Shown: in pieces, positions 12,283 through 24,378 of the stretch
How positions within the stretch are numbered: the stretch's first letter is position 1
How the letters are laid out: each line of letters opens with the position of its first letter
NCBI GenBank assembly: GCA_010094045.1
Contig: ML986581.1
Location: 744,001 to 808,000 of the forward strand
Direction: 5' to 3'
DNA: 64,000 nt
From: Lojkania enalia
Lineage: Eukaryota > Ascomycota > Dothideomycetes > Pleosporales
Position numbers and translations under genes: made by a program
Notes under the pieces: model-generated
Told to the model about the DNA's origin: nothing
Databases searched by the model: none
The model's input: the letters and a program-made list of their open reading frames with translations, nothing else

Positions 12283-14792
12283 TTACAGCGGCGGGAGTAT
12301 TTCCCTACAATTTGGACACTGCAGCCGATACCGCATCCAACCCTCCAGGCACGGCGTGTGGAAGATATGGCGACATGGGGTGACCATATATGCTCTGCGC
12401 TGAAGAATCATACCGCCAAGCCCTGGCGCGTTGTCGGTGGAAGCTCCACTAGGAATAACGGGGACCTCTATATCTGTGGCGCAAATACTGCAGTCGAATA
12501 TCTTCTTGCCCTTGTCTTTTGACTCTTGGGCCTTGCCCATGGAAGGCGAGGCTGCTTCGTCATCGACGGCTTGCGATGATCCGATAGGCATTGTTGCGCC
12601 TTCTTCATCTTCACGAAGAAGCCGATGGTAGTCGTATGCCGGCGGTGCCCATCCCTCACGAATGAAGAAACGTGATCCCAAAACCTCCTGGCTCGTCAAA
12701 GCCAAGATTTGTACCCATACCCAACCCGTGAGCGCCAGTAGTGCCGTGTAGTCAGGCTTGGTGTATAGGACATTGTCTGACACTGCGTAGAAGTACGTGA
12801 TCGGTATTATGCGAATAGCGCTCTGTCCCAGGACAAAGTCCCAACGCAGCGCCTTTCGGCAATTGCGCATAATGTTCCGATAGATTTGGGGACACCAGAA
12901 CGAGAGATAGATAAAGCAGAGAGTGTTGAAGTAGAATGATCGGACTGACGTACGAACTGTCGTAAATTGCAGTGTTGCAAAGAAGACGCCGATCAAAAGG
13001 AGGCAATAGCGACTGTAAAGCGCGCCTATTTCCGCCCTCCCGGGAACGGAAGTTCCCGTCGTATCACCCGCCGCGGTCGTGACAGTGGCAGCAGCATTTT
13101 CTGTAGGGTCATCTTGATCAGGCGCGATAATTATGGGTGCTGTTGCACCCTGCCGAGTCGCCGTCACTGGCGGAGGCAACCCTGTATTACCTGGGGGTGA
13201 TGCGGTAGTGGCTTGATTAGTTGTAGTAGGAGTAGGTTGCTGTCCCGCTGGAGTCGTGGAAGATGCTAGCTGACGATCTTGACGCATCTGCTCTGTTGCT
13301 TGAACAGCCCAAATATCCATTAGGAACCTGAGCTCGAAGACCACAGAGAACAAAGCTATGAAAGCGGTGGCATATAAAGGTAGTTGAGACGTGTTGAGAA
13401 ATAGGTGTACAAAGATTAGGAACAGAAAAGCAAAGCCATCCCCAAGGCCTAACATTGCAATAGTGTAGAAGCTGACGCGATTGCGGGTTGATGGCGTAGC
13501 TGTTTCTTTCATCTGCTTGATGAGGAAAATAAGTTGAACTGATAGAGCAACCGCGAAAGCTATAATGCTGTGTCTAGCTTTATCGTTATATTCCTCGGTC
13601 TTCAAGCCTGCGAGGTGGTGATTTTCTGAAGGCGGATAGTTCGGTGGGCCCTTTGATTCAAACACAAATCCACAATCCGGGGAAAAGCCGACCATAGAGA
13701 AGGACAAACGAGAACGACGGGGAAGACGAGACCCAGTCGGATATCGTAACTCATGTTCAAGCCAGTCGAGGCTATTTCGTCCGTTCGGCGCATACGCTCC
13801 TAACTGCGACTGAAATTGGATCGGATGTTGTTGCAAGAAGAGAACAAACTCGCAATGTGGATTCACCAACAACCCCTCATTCGAGCTATCCACGGCGGAA
13901 GACCAAGGGTTCCACACTGGGAATTCTCGACTGATTTGCCGTTGTATATCATCGTAGAGTGTTGAGTTTAGAAGCGTTTGAGACGCAGCATAGTGGTGCC
14001 TGGAGATTTGAAGGTGGGGTAACGCAAAGATACCGGCGAATCTTGTATAGATGTGAAATTAGTGATTGGATTCGCACCAAGGTAGAAGGGCTAAAGTTAC
14101 CTGTCGCTTGTCGTGGTCAAAATTATACCCCCAAACTTGGGAAAATGTACGCCATGGAGGGTAAATTCCCACCAGTTGCCCCCAAACGAATCCTTATCTC
14201 CAATGACTAGACGAGCGGTGATCTCAGATACGGTGTGATTCTCGTTGGTCCGTACATATCCTTCCCGTTCGGTGAAAAGTAGCCGAACCGTTCCGCCAGA
14301 CCCAGTCAGATTTCTATCATGTTCGGCCATTGGAAAGGGGTTCCCAGACATGGTTGAGCTATTCATATCAGACGGATGCCGTATTTTTGAGAGCGGCGAG
14401 CGTGCCCATTCACCCTCAACATATCCGGAGACATTATGATATACTGGAAGGATTTGCGAGCTTCCTAGAGTGTCATCAAAAGCAGCGTCGGCCGCCACTC
14501 CAAGCAAGCTCCTCGTCTGCTCTTTTACGCGATCCTGGACAGGGTGGAGCAGCTCCCATGCGAAGCCGTCTTCATCTCGTAGGCCTGTAAGATTCAACCA
14601 CTTATCCCTGCCAGGATCAAAATCGCTATAGCGGGTCCTATTGAGGATCTCGAGTTCGTCTAATTCGTGAGCGACAACCTCGTCGAAACGCGAGCGAACG
14701 GAGAAGGATTGCTGCTGGGGCTCTGGCGAGTTGATAAGCAGCAAAAGAATTATGAAGAAAAGAAAGGACCTAGGGTCGCGGCGAACTTCCAT
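12283..14792 (-). CDS. TUL1: Dsc1/Tul1 Golgi RING ubiquitin ligase
   Basis: Catalytic subunit of the Dsc (defective in SREBP cleavage) E3 complex in Golgi and endosomal membranes; it ubiquitinates membrane proteins and in several fungi is needed for SREBP cleavage. Exons 14792-14101 and 14041-12283 give 816 aa with a 59-base intron. An N-terminal signal segment (FLFFIILLLLIN) leads into a long luminal domain with several N-glycosylation sequons (NRT, NLT, NVS, NHT). Several membrane segments follow. The C terminus is a RING-type finger: CSICATDI, then CRHIFHTPCLEGWM and CPNCREILPPL, the usual ending of this family. A Thr/Pro/Ala-rich loop lies between membrane helices, as expected. The neighbouring rhomboid gene may be functionally related. 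Confidence 0.93.
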
Positions 14793-15235
14793 TTATGAAT
14801 ATGGAGGGGTTGTGGGAGCCATCGGAGGGCAAAGTGGCTGTCGCCTGAGCTTGAATGACGTTCGGGAAGTCGTTCCGCGTCATGCGAAGTTTACGCGCCA
14901 AGAACATATTCATTGTCCGATATAGGCAGAGCGTTTAACAGACGCTATCCTTCCTAGTAGCTATCAAACCTTTCACAGAGTGCATGGTAATCTTTCCATT
15001 TATGAATGTATATCAGGCGCATTGAAGAGGGGGTATAAAATTAGCTGTATATACAGAGTGAAAGGAGTCTTTCAAATGCCGTCATGGTAGCCCAGCCTCC
15101 GAACGCCTTTTAGTAGGACTTAAACCCAACATTTTCGATGGTACACGAGTAGAGCACGAAGACACCCTTCTGTTAGAATTGCTCTAATGCGTTACAGAAA
15201 GGAAAAAGGGCCATCAGACATCTCAGAGGGTGGCG
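14793..15235. other. Intergenic, Dsc1 promoter and Fzo1 downstream region
   Basis: A 443-base gap between two minus-strand genes. No gene, repeat or RNA was recognised. Confidence 0.4.
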
Positions 15236-18037
15236 TTAGTTACCTAACGCCACCGCTGGGGGAGCTGCCTCCAAGTCGACTCTTTGGACACCTTGGCGCA
15301 AATCATTGCTACTACGCACTAAATTACCAAAGTACTTCCGTGCCACTTCTGCCTCAATTTTGAATTTGCCCGTCTCCTCCTTCTTGAGTTGTAGTTTCTC
15401 GACATTTCGCTGAAGACCGATGTGGACTTCGCTGGCAGGGCCTTTGAGCGCCCGACGGACTTCAGAGCTGATGCGAGCTGCATTGGCATGAGTATAATCG
15501 ATTGCTGCAAGCTGAGCCGACAATTTCGCGCTGAGGCGATGGGGAAGGGATCGAGGAACAGAAGACACGATATAAGATACTCCAATGGCGACTGCGAATT
15601 TAATCAGCGTTCTCTTTATCACGAATGAAACAAGGTAGGACTTACCGCCAGCAATTAAGCCGGGAATGATGAGCTTCCTTAAGTTGTTGGAGCCCAGAAT
15701 CTTTGCCGCACCAAGAGCACCATCAAGCCATCCTACGCCTCCGATCATTCTGCCTCCCACCACACCGGCGACAGTAACAGCCATGCTAGTGCCAGCGACT
15801 TTCTCTTGACGCTCCCACAAACTAGCAACGTCAAAGAAATCCCAAATATCAATATCAATATCGACTTGCCGAGCAAGGGCATGCATTGGCTTCCTAAACA
15901 TCTTGTCCGGTCGAAACATGACATCAGCGTAAAGATTATTTCCAAGATGTAATATACCACGGTTTTTGATACCGTTGTATCCTTCTACAGCCCGTGTACG
16001 GGCATACTCCTCGCATGACCGAACAGTCTCTGAAATTTCGTGAAGCATTGAGTCTCGCAGGTCCTCCGCATACTGATAGGCAGACAGAAGCCCAGGATAC
16101 GGTATTCCAAGGTCTTGTTCTCCTACCCTAATGATGCACTTATCCAGAGTATCCCGAGTGTGGCCATAAACATCGTTTGTTGTGTCTTCGACTAACCCGT
16201 CGACCATTTCTCCTGCCTCGGTCCGGGCCTTCTTCGATTCTTCATATTCTGGCTCTAGAGCGTCCATTTCTTTCTTTACTCGGTCGAGCTCGGCCTGAGC
16301 AACATCTCGATTGACCTCAGCCAAACTATGTATATCACGGAGAACATTTAGTAGATATGTCTTGGCAGGTGCAAGCTTGGATCTCGCTCGTTTCTCAAGA
16401 ACGAAGCGCCGCAATGCGATCTCCAGATCCTCGAAATCTCTTACTTTCTCTGCTTCCTTGCCTTTACCTTTATCAGAGGGATCATCGTCGCCATCATCGC
16501 CGTCACCGGGTGAACCGCTTCCATCCGTAGGAATGGCGTTGCTAGAGACAAAATGCACCAACTCGCTTGACTCTTTAAATGTTGCTGGACTTAGGTGGTG
16601 TACTTGTTTCAAGATCATTTCTTGGCACCTCTTCTTATCTCGAATGTTGTCATAGCCATTGACCACCATGAAAATATAGGCCTTTTCACGGGCTGCACTG
16701 AAAATAAAATCTTTAGCTGACTGTGTGAAATGATTAGCCGCAGACACTACGAATACGACAACGTCGATCTCTTCTTGGCGGGCGAACAATGCAGTTGTCT
16801 GGACAGAATCAAGGTTGAGACCAGGAGCATCGATGAGCGCGATATCGACGACGCCATTGCTGAGCAGTGATTCGTCCACAGATCGAATGTCGCGAATATA
16901 GACTTTGCACTGTGAGAAGTGTTCGTCATCCACAACGATCTTCTCCAGGTCTTTTAGAGCAAAGACGGTGTAAGTGCTCTCATCGTGTCGATTATACTGG
17001 GACCCAATCGAGATAGCATGCACTTCCTCCACCCCACCATTCTCACGAAAATCGAGCACTTCACAGAAGATGCTAGTACATGGTTGTTGATCTTCAGGGA
17101 GTACCTTCCTTCGTAAGAGTGCGTTGCAGAAGGTCGATTTGCCGGCATTGAGATCTCCAGTCACCAGGACTTTACTCGAAGTATCCTCTATCCTCTCTCT
17201 AATGGAGTGCAAATGCCGGATGCTTCGCTGAATTTGGCCATCGAGAAGTGATGCAACGGAATTCTTCTCTAATGAATGAACTAAATCCGTCTGTGTCCGT
17301 CCGCCCATATGCAGTTCGATTTTCAAAGCCGAGAACTCGTGGGCAAGTTGTGGAGTGACCAGTCGAGGCTCCTGTTTCGATTCCTGTGCTGCCGATGCGC
17401 TCGACTCGGCTGTACTTGCATCGTTCCCAATTGATGTCCCAGCCCGTCTCGGAGGCTGTGGTCGTGGCGCAGAACGGTGGGCTTCGAGGTCGGCTAGCGA
17501 GGACTGGGTATGTTGAAGTTGCGGTCGGAAATCATTACGGTTGTGAGGTGGAAAGCTAGGTTCTGGTTGTACTACGGAGGGATAGCAGGCCGGCCATTTC
17601 ATATTCATTTCCTGGAAGCTCCGTAGAGTATCGAGGGTGCCATGAATCGCGCGTCCGAGGGCGTTCTTGTTCTGGTTGTAACGGAGCTGAATGACATGGC
17701 TGCGCTGTCGGTCGTGCTCGGTATTTCCGGTGCCTCCTGGAAGGATGGGCGTTGGCGGTGGAGTGGACCTATCTTCCGACAAGTTGGGATGCCATCGTGG
17801 GCCGGAGCTATCCCCATCGACCAAGCTTCCCCCATAGCCGGAGTCATGATCTAGCATTGAGACAAGGCGAGCAGCAGCTTCCGGAGTCGATCCGGAGCCA
17901 ACCGTCACATAGCCAGGGCGGACAGAGCCATGCCGAGGAATAAAGGGATCGGATATGTCGCTATCGCGGTGGTCCGATGGATAGGACGAAGAGCCCTCGC
18001 GGGGCGCAGAGCCATCGGTGGGTTGTTCGGAACTCAT
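15236..18037 (-). CDS. FZO1: Mitofusin Fzo1, outer-membrane fusion GTPase
   Basis: Dynamin-family GTPase that fuses mitochondrial outer membranes. A single exon of 933 aa from the first in-frame ATG at 18037. About 220 N-terminal residues are disordered (Ser/Pro/Arg-rich). A heptad-like region follows, then the GTPase: G1 GDLNAGKST (about residue 295), G2 Thr in PCTSIFCEV, G3 DAPGL and G4 NGYD. GDLNAGKST is the form typical of Fzo1. Two closely spaced hydrophobic segments lie near residues 700-790 (one includes LIKFAVAIGVSYIVSSV), as in the double-spanning mitofusin anchor. A C-terminal coiled coil (LQRNVEKLQLKKEETGKF) follows. The gene is divergent from Vps2 with 475 bases between the start codons. 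A GGTAAGTCC near 15640 resembles a donor, but the frame reads through it well, so I did not splice it. Confidence 0.95.
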   Translation of the reverse strand: MSSEQPTDGSAPREGSSSYPSDHRDSDISDPFIPRHGSVRPGYVTVGSGSTPEAAARLVSMLDHDSGYGGSLVDGDSSGPRWHPNLSEDRSTPPPTPILPGGTGNTEHDRQRSHVIQLRYNQNKNALGRAIHGTLDTLRSFQEMNMKWPACYPSVVQPEPSFPPHNRNDFRPQLQHTQSSLADLEAHRSAPRPQPPRRAGTSIGNDASTAESSASAAQESKQEPRLVTPQLAHEFSALKIELHMGGRTQTDLVHSLEKNSVASLLDGQIQRSIRHLHSIRERIEDTSSKVLVTGDLNAGKSTFCNALLRRKVLPEDQQPCTSIFCEVLDFRENGGVEEVHAISIGSQYNRHDESTYTVFALKDLEKIVVDDEHFSQCKVYIRDIRSVDESLLSNGVVDIALIDAPGLNLDSVQTTALFARQEEIDVVVFVVSAANHFTQSAKDFIFSAAREKAYIFMVVNGYDNIRDKKRCQEMILKQVHHLSPATFKESSELVHFVSSNAIPTDGSGSPGDGDDGDDDPSDKGKGKEAEKVRDFEDLEIALRRFVLEKRARSKLAPAKTYLLNVLRDIHSLAEVNRDVAQAELDRVKKEMDALEPEYEESKKARTEAGEMVDGLVEDTTNDVYGHTRDTLDKCIIRVGEQDLGIPYPGLLSAYQYAEDLRDSMLHEISETVRSCEEYARTRAVEGYNGIKNRGILHLGNNLYADVMFRPDKMFRKPMHALARQVDIDIDIWDFFDVASLWERQEKVAGTSMAVTVAGVVGGRMIGGVGWLDGALGAAKILGSNNLRKLIIPGLIAGGKSYLVSFVIKRTLIKFAVAIGVSYIVSSVPRSLPHRLSAKLSAQLAAIDYTHANAARISSEVRRALKGPASEVHIGLQRNVEKLQLKKEETGKFKIEAEVARKYFGNLVRSSNDLRQGVQRVDLEAAPPAVALGN

Positions 18038-18512
18038 TGCGGAAGCTAAGCAAGGTGCGCGGAAGGAGGATTGCGCATGTCGTACTGGCGTGGGTCGGTC
18101 GGTGGGTTTGTACGTTAAAGATGCAAAAGGATGCCGCAGCGATGTCTTGGGAGGTTGTTTTTTGCTAGGGAGTGGCAACCGCAGCCAATAGCGGGATGAC
18201 TAGCTAACACCGCACACAAACTTACAAGCGGGTAGGCAAACAGAACCGAACAATCTAGAGGAGGATACAGGTAAGATGCAGAAACGAACTAATTGCAGCC
18301 CGTCGAAACCGTGAATCGCGCTTGTCGCGAATTCTGAGAGTACCGCGACGCCCCGATCATCCTGCCCAAGACATTAGAAAACTAGCGCGCGCGTCCGCTT
18401 GCCCAAATAGCACTTTATTGCCTACTCACTAGTCTGGGGAGCCCAACCACCACCAACGCCTTTACAGTTCACAACGTCTTCCAAATAGCCAGCGTTACCA
18501 CACAGCGCCGCC
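18038..18512. promoter_or_regulatory. Divergent promoter region, FZO1 / VPS2
   Basis: These 475 bases separate two head-to-head start codons and must hold both promoters. No clear TATA element was seen. Confidence 0.4.
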
Positions 18513-19371
18513 ATGAATGTCGGTCAACTATTGCTCCCCTATCTGCGCCAGGACTAACACGCGCTCAGATCGTAGAATGGGCCTTTGGCAAGCGCATGAC
18601 GCCGGCCGAGCGACTCCGGAAGCACCAACGAGCGCTCGAGAAAACGCAACGCGAACTAGACCGCGAGCGAGTGAAGCTAGAGAACCAAGAGAAGAAGCTG
18701 GTACAGGATATTAAGAAGAGCGCCAAGAATGGCCAAATGGGACCTCTGCGGATACAGGCTAAGGACCTTGTGCGCACTCGAAGATACATCCAGAAATTCT
18801 ACCAAATGAGGACCCAGCTGCAGGCCATATCTTTGCGAATACAAGTTTGTATGGTAGATCTCAGGACTTACACTAGCTGATCGTTGGGCAGACGGTCCGA
18901 AGTAACGAGCAGATGATGCAATCCATGAAGGGCGCAACTGGTACACCTGCCGCGCATTTACTAGTACATACCTGACATCTTCACAGCACTGTTAGGAAGC
19001 ATGAATCGCCAAATGAACCTACCGGCTTTGCAACGCATCGCTATGGAGTTTGAGAAGGAGAACGACATAATGGACCAGCGGCAGGAAATGATGGATGATG
19101 CGATCGACGATGTCACTGGGTTGGAGGATGAGGAAGAGGGGGAAGAAGTAGTCAATCAAGTTCTAGACGAGATAGGCATCGATCTTGGGCAAGCTGTAAG
19201 TATTGTCATTGCGTAGGTCCCGATAATGTGCTAATAACGATGTAGTTGGGCGAAACTCCGACAGGTCTTACCAACACGACAGTGTCTGAGGGGAGAGTTG
19301 CGCAAGCAGTCGGGGGAGGAGACCCAGGTGATGATGATCTCCAAGCCCGGCTAGATAGCCTACGGAGATGA
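18513..19371 (+). CDS. VPS2: ESCRT-III subunit Vps2 (CHMP2 type)
   Basis: Part of the filament that closes endosomal vesicles and is disassembled by Vps4. Exons 18513-18518, 18569-18844, 18892-18940, 18987-19195 and 19246-19371 give 221 aa, the normal family length. The first exon carries only ATGAAT; the protein then reads IVEWAFGKRMTPAERLRKHQ, the well conserved Vps2 N terminus. A highly charged helical hairpin follows (RELDRERVKLENQEKKL). The acidic part (GLEDEEEGEEVVNQVLDEIG) leads to a C-terminal MIM1-like helix DDLQARLDSLRR, the site bound by Vps4. The first donor (GTCGGT) is weak, but splicing there is the only way to obtain the conserved N terminus. Confidence 0.94.
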
Positions 19372-20561
19372 GGGCTATGAGCGCCTGGTACTTATGGGTA
19401 TGACGGCGTTATGGCGTGTACGATTCCATTTAGTCCCAATGATGAGTATCGCCTAAGACGGACAAAAGCAAGATGCAGGCATCCACAGATGCAAAAGGGA
19501 GCATCTTCTTAGTTCACGTAATGCCTGGCTCACTTGCGTATCCCATCCTTAGCTTGTGTCTGTTTCTGCCTGCGTATGAGCACAAGCGTTCTCCTCGGCG
19601 TATGGGCGAGGCTATTTGCGTGGATGTAGATGTAGGCAGGGCGGAGAGACTGATAGCGGCGGAGATGTCTCGTGCCTTTCATAGCGAAGAAAGACGCGCG
19701 GGCAAAAAACCAACACCGGGCCCGTCGCTTGTCTCCAAGTCGATTCGTATAAATAGTGGAAGATTCAAGCACCCTTGTTCCACAATTGCGATATCTGCAA
19801 TCTATCTGGTCCCCTACTGCCTATGCAGGCATAGAGGGTGCATGGACCTAGACGAGCGTATCTAGGGCACGAGGCCTCCTGCAACCGCCCGGCTGGTGCA
19901 AGCTACTGGCTACGCGGGCGCTACCTTGGGGCCTTGGTTTTGACCGGATTTCCCTCAGGTGGCCGCGTGAAGCCACAGCTTACCTAGCCACGAGCATTGC
20001 GCGAGCAGGACCTGGATTGTTGGGATCGCTGATAGGGGAGAGACACGAGGCTGCTCCTCTCCGCTTCCTGAGGGCCGGCCAGGATTGACTTGCGCGCGCA
20101 CGGTCAACCCCCGCACTCGCACTCGCTCGACCTCGTGAATGCACGTCGCCTTTCGCCAGCAACGATACCTACCCGGCATCGTCTGCTCACAGCCCTATAT
20201 TTAAGCCTCTACCCTTCACCCTGCCCCGTGCCGCCAACAGTCCCCTAGCATTTCTTCTTCCGCGCTGCACCGCTCCCCGCCACGGACTTGCGTCCGACGT
20301 CATTACCTAGCCCCGGCGCCTACGTTGCCCTCCTCTTTGACGCCGTCGTCCGTCCGCACCAACACCCCCTCGACACCGACTCCACTGCGAGACTCGCTCT
20401 TCTGCGCGTTATCTGGGGAGCGACAACGCCATTGGTATGTGATCACCGCGGCGCCCCTGGGCTTGGTAATCCTCTGGTCCCGTCGGTCCCGCCAGCTGGC
20501 GTACCCCTCTCTCGTCGAGATTGTCCTCGGGGGCCTCGTGCGAAGCTGTGCTAACGTCGGC
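19372..20561. other. Intergenic, VPS2 downstream and PP2C promoter
   Basis: About 1.2 kb with no supportable gene. A TATA-like CTATATTTAAG lies near 20194 and is followed by a C-rich, CT-tract leader, which fits the promoter and 5' leader of the PP2C gene. Short frames in this stretch begin with non-ATG codons or lack protein character. Confidence 0.4.
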
Positions 20562-22487
20562 ATGTCGCCAGAGCAGTAACGCCAATCAAGAAATCTCATT
20601 ACCCTCTACCTCCCCTGACTATCGACGATTGCTGCCTACCCCCTCATCCGCGTGTGTACCGGCCCCCGCGCGAAACCTTCAACCTGGCTGGAAACAAGCG
20701 ACGGAGTTTCTCCAGCCAAGGAGGCCTCTTAAACAGAATGTTTGGCACTTCCCCGGGAAAAGATGATGAGCTAGACACAGCTACTCCAATAGAAACAAAT
20801 AAGGGTACTTCGATCAACGAGGCAAATTCCGGCGGGGAGAAGCGATCTAGCACTCCGTCAGCAACCCTGGACCGCAAAAACAGCGATGCCACTCCCGCCA
20901 GCGAGAAGAAGCGGAGAAGCAGTGGAGTCTCGCGTGTGGGCAATATGTTTGCAAACGCAAAACAGTCATTACATCTACACGGATCCTCGCCGACATCTAC
21001 CTCGAACAGCTCAGAGAAATCCGCCCAAACGCCTATACAGAAGCTTGGCAAATCCGACCCCGCGCTGAGCGTGCCGCAAGGCTCCCAAAACAATTCTGCT
21101 GGCGAATCCATGCCTGGCCCGCGCTCCACGTTTAAAGTTGGCGTGACTGAAGATAAGAATAAGAAATGTCGGCGGACTATGGAAGATACTCATGCATATC
21201 TCTACAATTTCCTTAGTACTCCAGCGCCTTCTTATAGTGCAGATAAAAGTCGAAATTCGGCCTCAGACTCGACCTCAAGCCTTTCTGATCCCTCTACGCA
21301 ACCTGTGGTAGAATCTGATAACGGGTACTTTGCAATTTTTGATGGCCATGCCGGGACATTCGCTGCCGACTGGTGCGGAAAAAAGCTACATCTACTTTTA
21401 GAAGATATGATTAGGAAGAATCCCAATACGCCGATACCAGAGTTACTCGACCAAACTTTCACGGCTGTGGATCAGCAGTTAGAGAAGTTACCCTTGAAGA
21501 ATAGCGGATGCACGGCCGTTATTGCAGTGCTTAGGTGGGAAGACCGTGTACCCAACGCCCAATCTTCCACTGGTTCTGTTCTTTTTGCTCCAGCTGCAGT
21601 CAACGCTGTAAAAAATGCGACCGACAGCGGGGAGAAACAGACCGACGCGCCTGACACTGCATCTACCTCTGAGTCGAATGCAGAATCGCAGGCCGCCACC
21701 CAAGACTCGCGTAAAGAACACCCTGCGGAAATCAGGCTGCGTAGCGATGCCAGTCGCCAACGAGTACTATACACGGCGAATGTTGGAGATGCTCGGATTG
21801 TTCTCTGCCGTAATGGCCGAGCTCTACGACTTTCGTACGACCATAAAGGAAGCGACGAAAACGAAGGCCGTCGTGTTACTAGCGCAGGTGGACTTATCCT
21901 CAACAATCGTGTGAACGGTGTTCTCGCAGTGACCCGCGCTCTCGGCGATGCTTATATGAAAGACTTGGTTACCGGGCATCCGTATACGACAGAGACAGTA
22001 ATCCAGCCGGATCAAGACGAGTTCTTGATTCTCGCTTGTGATGGTGTAAGTTCGACTGCTTAATCCTATTTGATATCAAGCTAATACTCAATTTTCGTAG
22101 CTATGGGACGTATGTTCCGATCAAGAAGCCGTAGATTTGGTACGCCATATTCAAGATCCACAAGCTGCCTCGAAGACCTTAGTCGACCATGCTCTAGCGC
22201 GATTTTCCACCGATAATTTGTCATGTATGATTGTCCGTTTTGATAACAAAGCCCTGAAACAGCGCAAAAACGAATCTCTGCTGGGAGTAGACGGCGATCC
22301 AGGTGCAAAAACAGGAATAAGCGAAGCAGACGCGCTTGTTTCTCAGGCAAGGAAACAAATGGGTGAACCTGAACAGGCAATAGAGAGTGCTGCGGCCGAA
22401 ATGATCATGGAAGAGGAGGAGATGTCTGAACCGGGACCAGAGCTAAATGTAGACGCCTTGAAGGCGGCCCAGAAGAATCCTTCGTAG
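20562..22487 (+). CDS. PTC1: PP2C-type Ser/Thr phosphatase, Ptc1-like
   Basis: Metal-dependent phosphatase; Ptc1-type enzymes switch off MAP kinase pathways. Proposed exons 20562-20575, 20716-22045 and 22101-22487 give 576 aa. The main exon also has an in-frame ATG at 20738 (564 aa). I prefer the upstream ATG because a GTAACG donor and a TTTCTCCAG acceptor join it in frame, but this is not certain. About 150 Ser/Lys/Arg-rich residues precede the catalytic domain. PP2C motifs appear in order: [63 protein letters not shown] (across the last intron) and [10 protein letters not shown]. The metal-binding Asp residues are all present. A polar insert of about 60 residues separates GCTAV from the NVGDAR strand. 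A Glu-rich C-terminal tail follows the domain. Confidence 0.9.
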
Positions 22488-23018
22488 GATATGTGCGGCT
22501 GGAGCGAGTAGTTTGGAATGCGGTGTATCAGGACAAGTGCTTTAGGAATGGCGTCCAAATGAAGAGAGTATCTGATGTTTGTTGGAATGGGGGAGGCATT
22601 TTGGTTCAACTCTGTACTAGTCAAGTTTCTCTCTCCCGACACATCGTTTGATGTAAGCTGTACCAATGAAGCCAGGCGTTGCATGGTCTGTCGAATTAGG
22701 AAGCGCCAATACTCAATTCACATTCTGAAGTAAAAACCCCGCAATGCCCCTGTGACGTTGCAGTGAATATGATCTGCTCTGATCTGATCTAATCGCGAAC
22801 CCCGAAGTGAACACAGACCAAGCCCCACTTTTAGCGCGTGGGCAGCTCGTTAATTACGGTGCCATCAACATCACGACCAGCGGCTCGACCTCACGGCACC
22901 CCCGGCTTGCCCCAGATCCACGCGCCCGCCTGCCCGCAGCTCTAGCTCCTCACATCACAGCGCGCCTAACCGATACTTAGCTCCATGCGGCTCCGTCCAG
23001 CGGAGCACCGCAGCTACG
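22488..23018. other. Intergenic, PP2C downstream and SNF4 promoter
   Basis: A 531-base stretch between genes on the same strand. A short tandem of GATCT-like units (TGATCTGCTCTGATCTGATCTAATC) lies near 22770-22795. No gene was recognised. Confidence 0.4.
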
Positions 23019-24378
23019 ATGTCTGGCGCAGACATTGCCGACTCCGTGACACCGGCTTCCATCAATGCCACGGCTAGCGACGTACCCCAGGATCAGCCCG
23101 CGTTTGTTGCTCCGAGAACCTATCTCGAGCAGGTCCGGCCCATCATCCCTCCCAAACCCCTCACTGCCATGGACTGGGAGCAGATGGAAGCCCTAGTATG
23201 TATCCGGCATTGGTATGTCGTGCGTGGAAGCTGACGCCAGGCATAGAAAACGATACGTGCATTCTTAAAAGTCCGCACTAGTTACGACGTGCTGCCGCTT
23301 AGCTTCCGCCTAATTGTCTTTGACACGTCACTCCTGGTCAAAAAGAGTCTCAATATCCTTATACAGAATGGTGGGGCAGCTGCGATTTGCCTCGAGACCG
23401 TGGCGGCTAATGCATGGGTTAGGTATTGTGTCGGCGCCCTTGTGGGATTCCAAGACTTCGACATTTGCGGGCCTATTGACAACATCGGACTATATCAATG
23501 TCATTCAATACTACTGGCAGAACCCTGATGCTCTAGCTAGGGTGGACCAGTTCCGCTTGAATAGTCTTCGAGGTGAGTGATTTAGACGCAGCAGCTAATA
23601 GGAAAGCCCCGACTAATTAAGTAGATATCGAGAAAGCTATTGGCGTAACACCGATTGAGACGGTTTCCATTCACCCTGACAGGCCTCTGTATGAAGCATG
23701 TCGGAAAATGCTCGAGTCCCGAGCGCGTCGTATCCCGCTTGTTGACGTCGATGACGAAACGCACCGTGCCATGGTTGTGAGCGTAGTGACACAATACCGC
23801 ATTTTGAAATTCGTGGCAGTCAACGTGAAGGAGTTACAAAAATTGCGGAAGCCGTTGAAAGATCTCAATGTGGGAACCTACTCAAATCTAGCCACGGCCT
23901 ACATGGACACTCCGGTCATGGATGTTATACATGCGCTCGTGAAGAAAAACATCTCTAGTGTTCCCATTTTGGAGAAGGACGGTGGGCCTCTCTTACCAAG
24001 TCAGTCTATGTGCTTTTGTGCTTCCACTAACTTGGAGTAGGCTCTGTTGTCAACGTATTCGAAGCTGTGGATGTTATTACGCTAATAAAAGGCGGCAACT
24101 ACGATGACCTCAATCTGAGCGTCGGAGAAGCCCTTCTCAAGCGTTCCGATGTGCGTTGCCCCGCAGAACCCCTAAGGTTTTCCACTAACATGCCATAGGA
24201 ATTCGCAGGTATCTATACATGTTCCATGAATGACAGCCTCGCCACCATCTTTGAGCAAATCCGCAAATCCCGGGTCCACAGACTCGTCGTCATCGATGAG
24301 GAGAGCAAGCTCAAGGGCGTCCTGACGCTCAGCGATATTCTTGAATACATCTTGCTCGAGGGTGAGGAAAACGAGTAA
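23019..24378 (+). CDS. SNF4: AMPK gamma subunit Snf4 (CBS-domain protein)
   Basis: Regulatory subunit of the Snf1/AMPK kinase, which senses adenine nucleotides and controls use of non-preferred carbon. Six exons: 23019-23195, 23247-23370, 23423-23572, 23625-23981, 24041-24150, 24199-24378; 365 aa. Four CBS repeats can be traced. The first spans [21 protein letters not shown] to [16 protein letters not shown]. The second starts at [19 protein letters not shown] and includes RRIPLVD. The third includes [20 protein letters not shown] and the fourth [20 protein letters not shown], ending [16 protein letters not shown]. The phases of all five introns agree. About 75 N-terminal residues before the CBS core are Pro/Ala-rich. 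The neighbour on the right is convergent. Confidence 0.95.

Noticed and set aside
15600..15660. Possible intron in FZO1 at a GGTAAGTCC site
   Set aside because: The frame reads through as part of the membrane region expected for mitofusins, and no matching acceptor improves the protein.
19473..19865. 130-codon plus-strand frame after VPS2
   Set aside because: Non-ATG start, no domain and no splice partners.
20654..20737. Use of GTG at 20654 as the PP2C start
   Set aside because: Nuclear genes of fungi start with ATG; an ATG at 20738 and a spliced upstream ATG at 20562 are better candidates.
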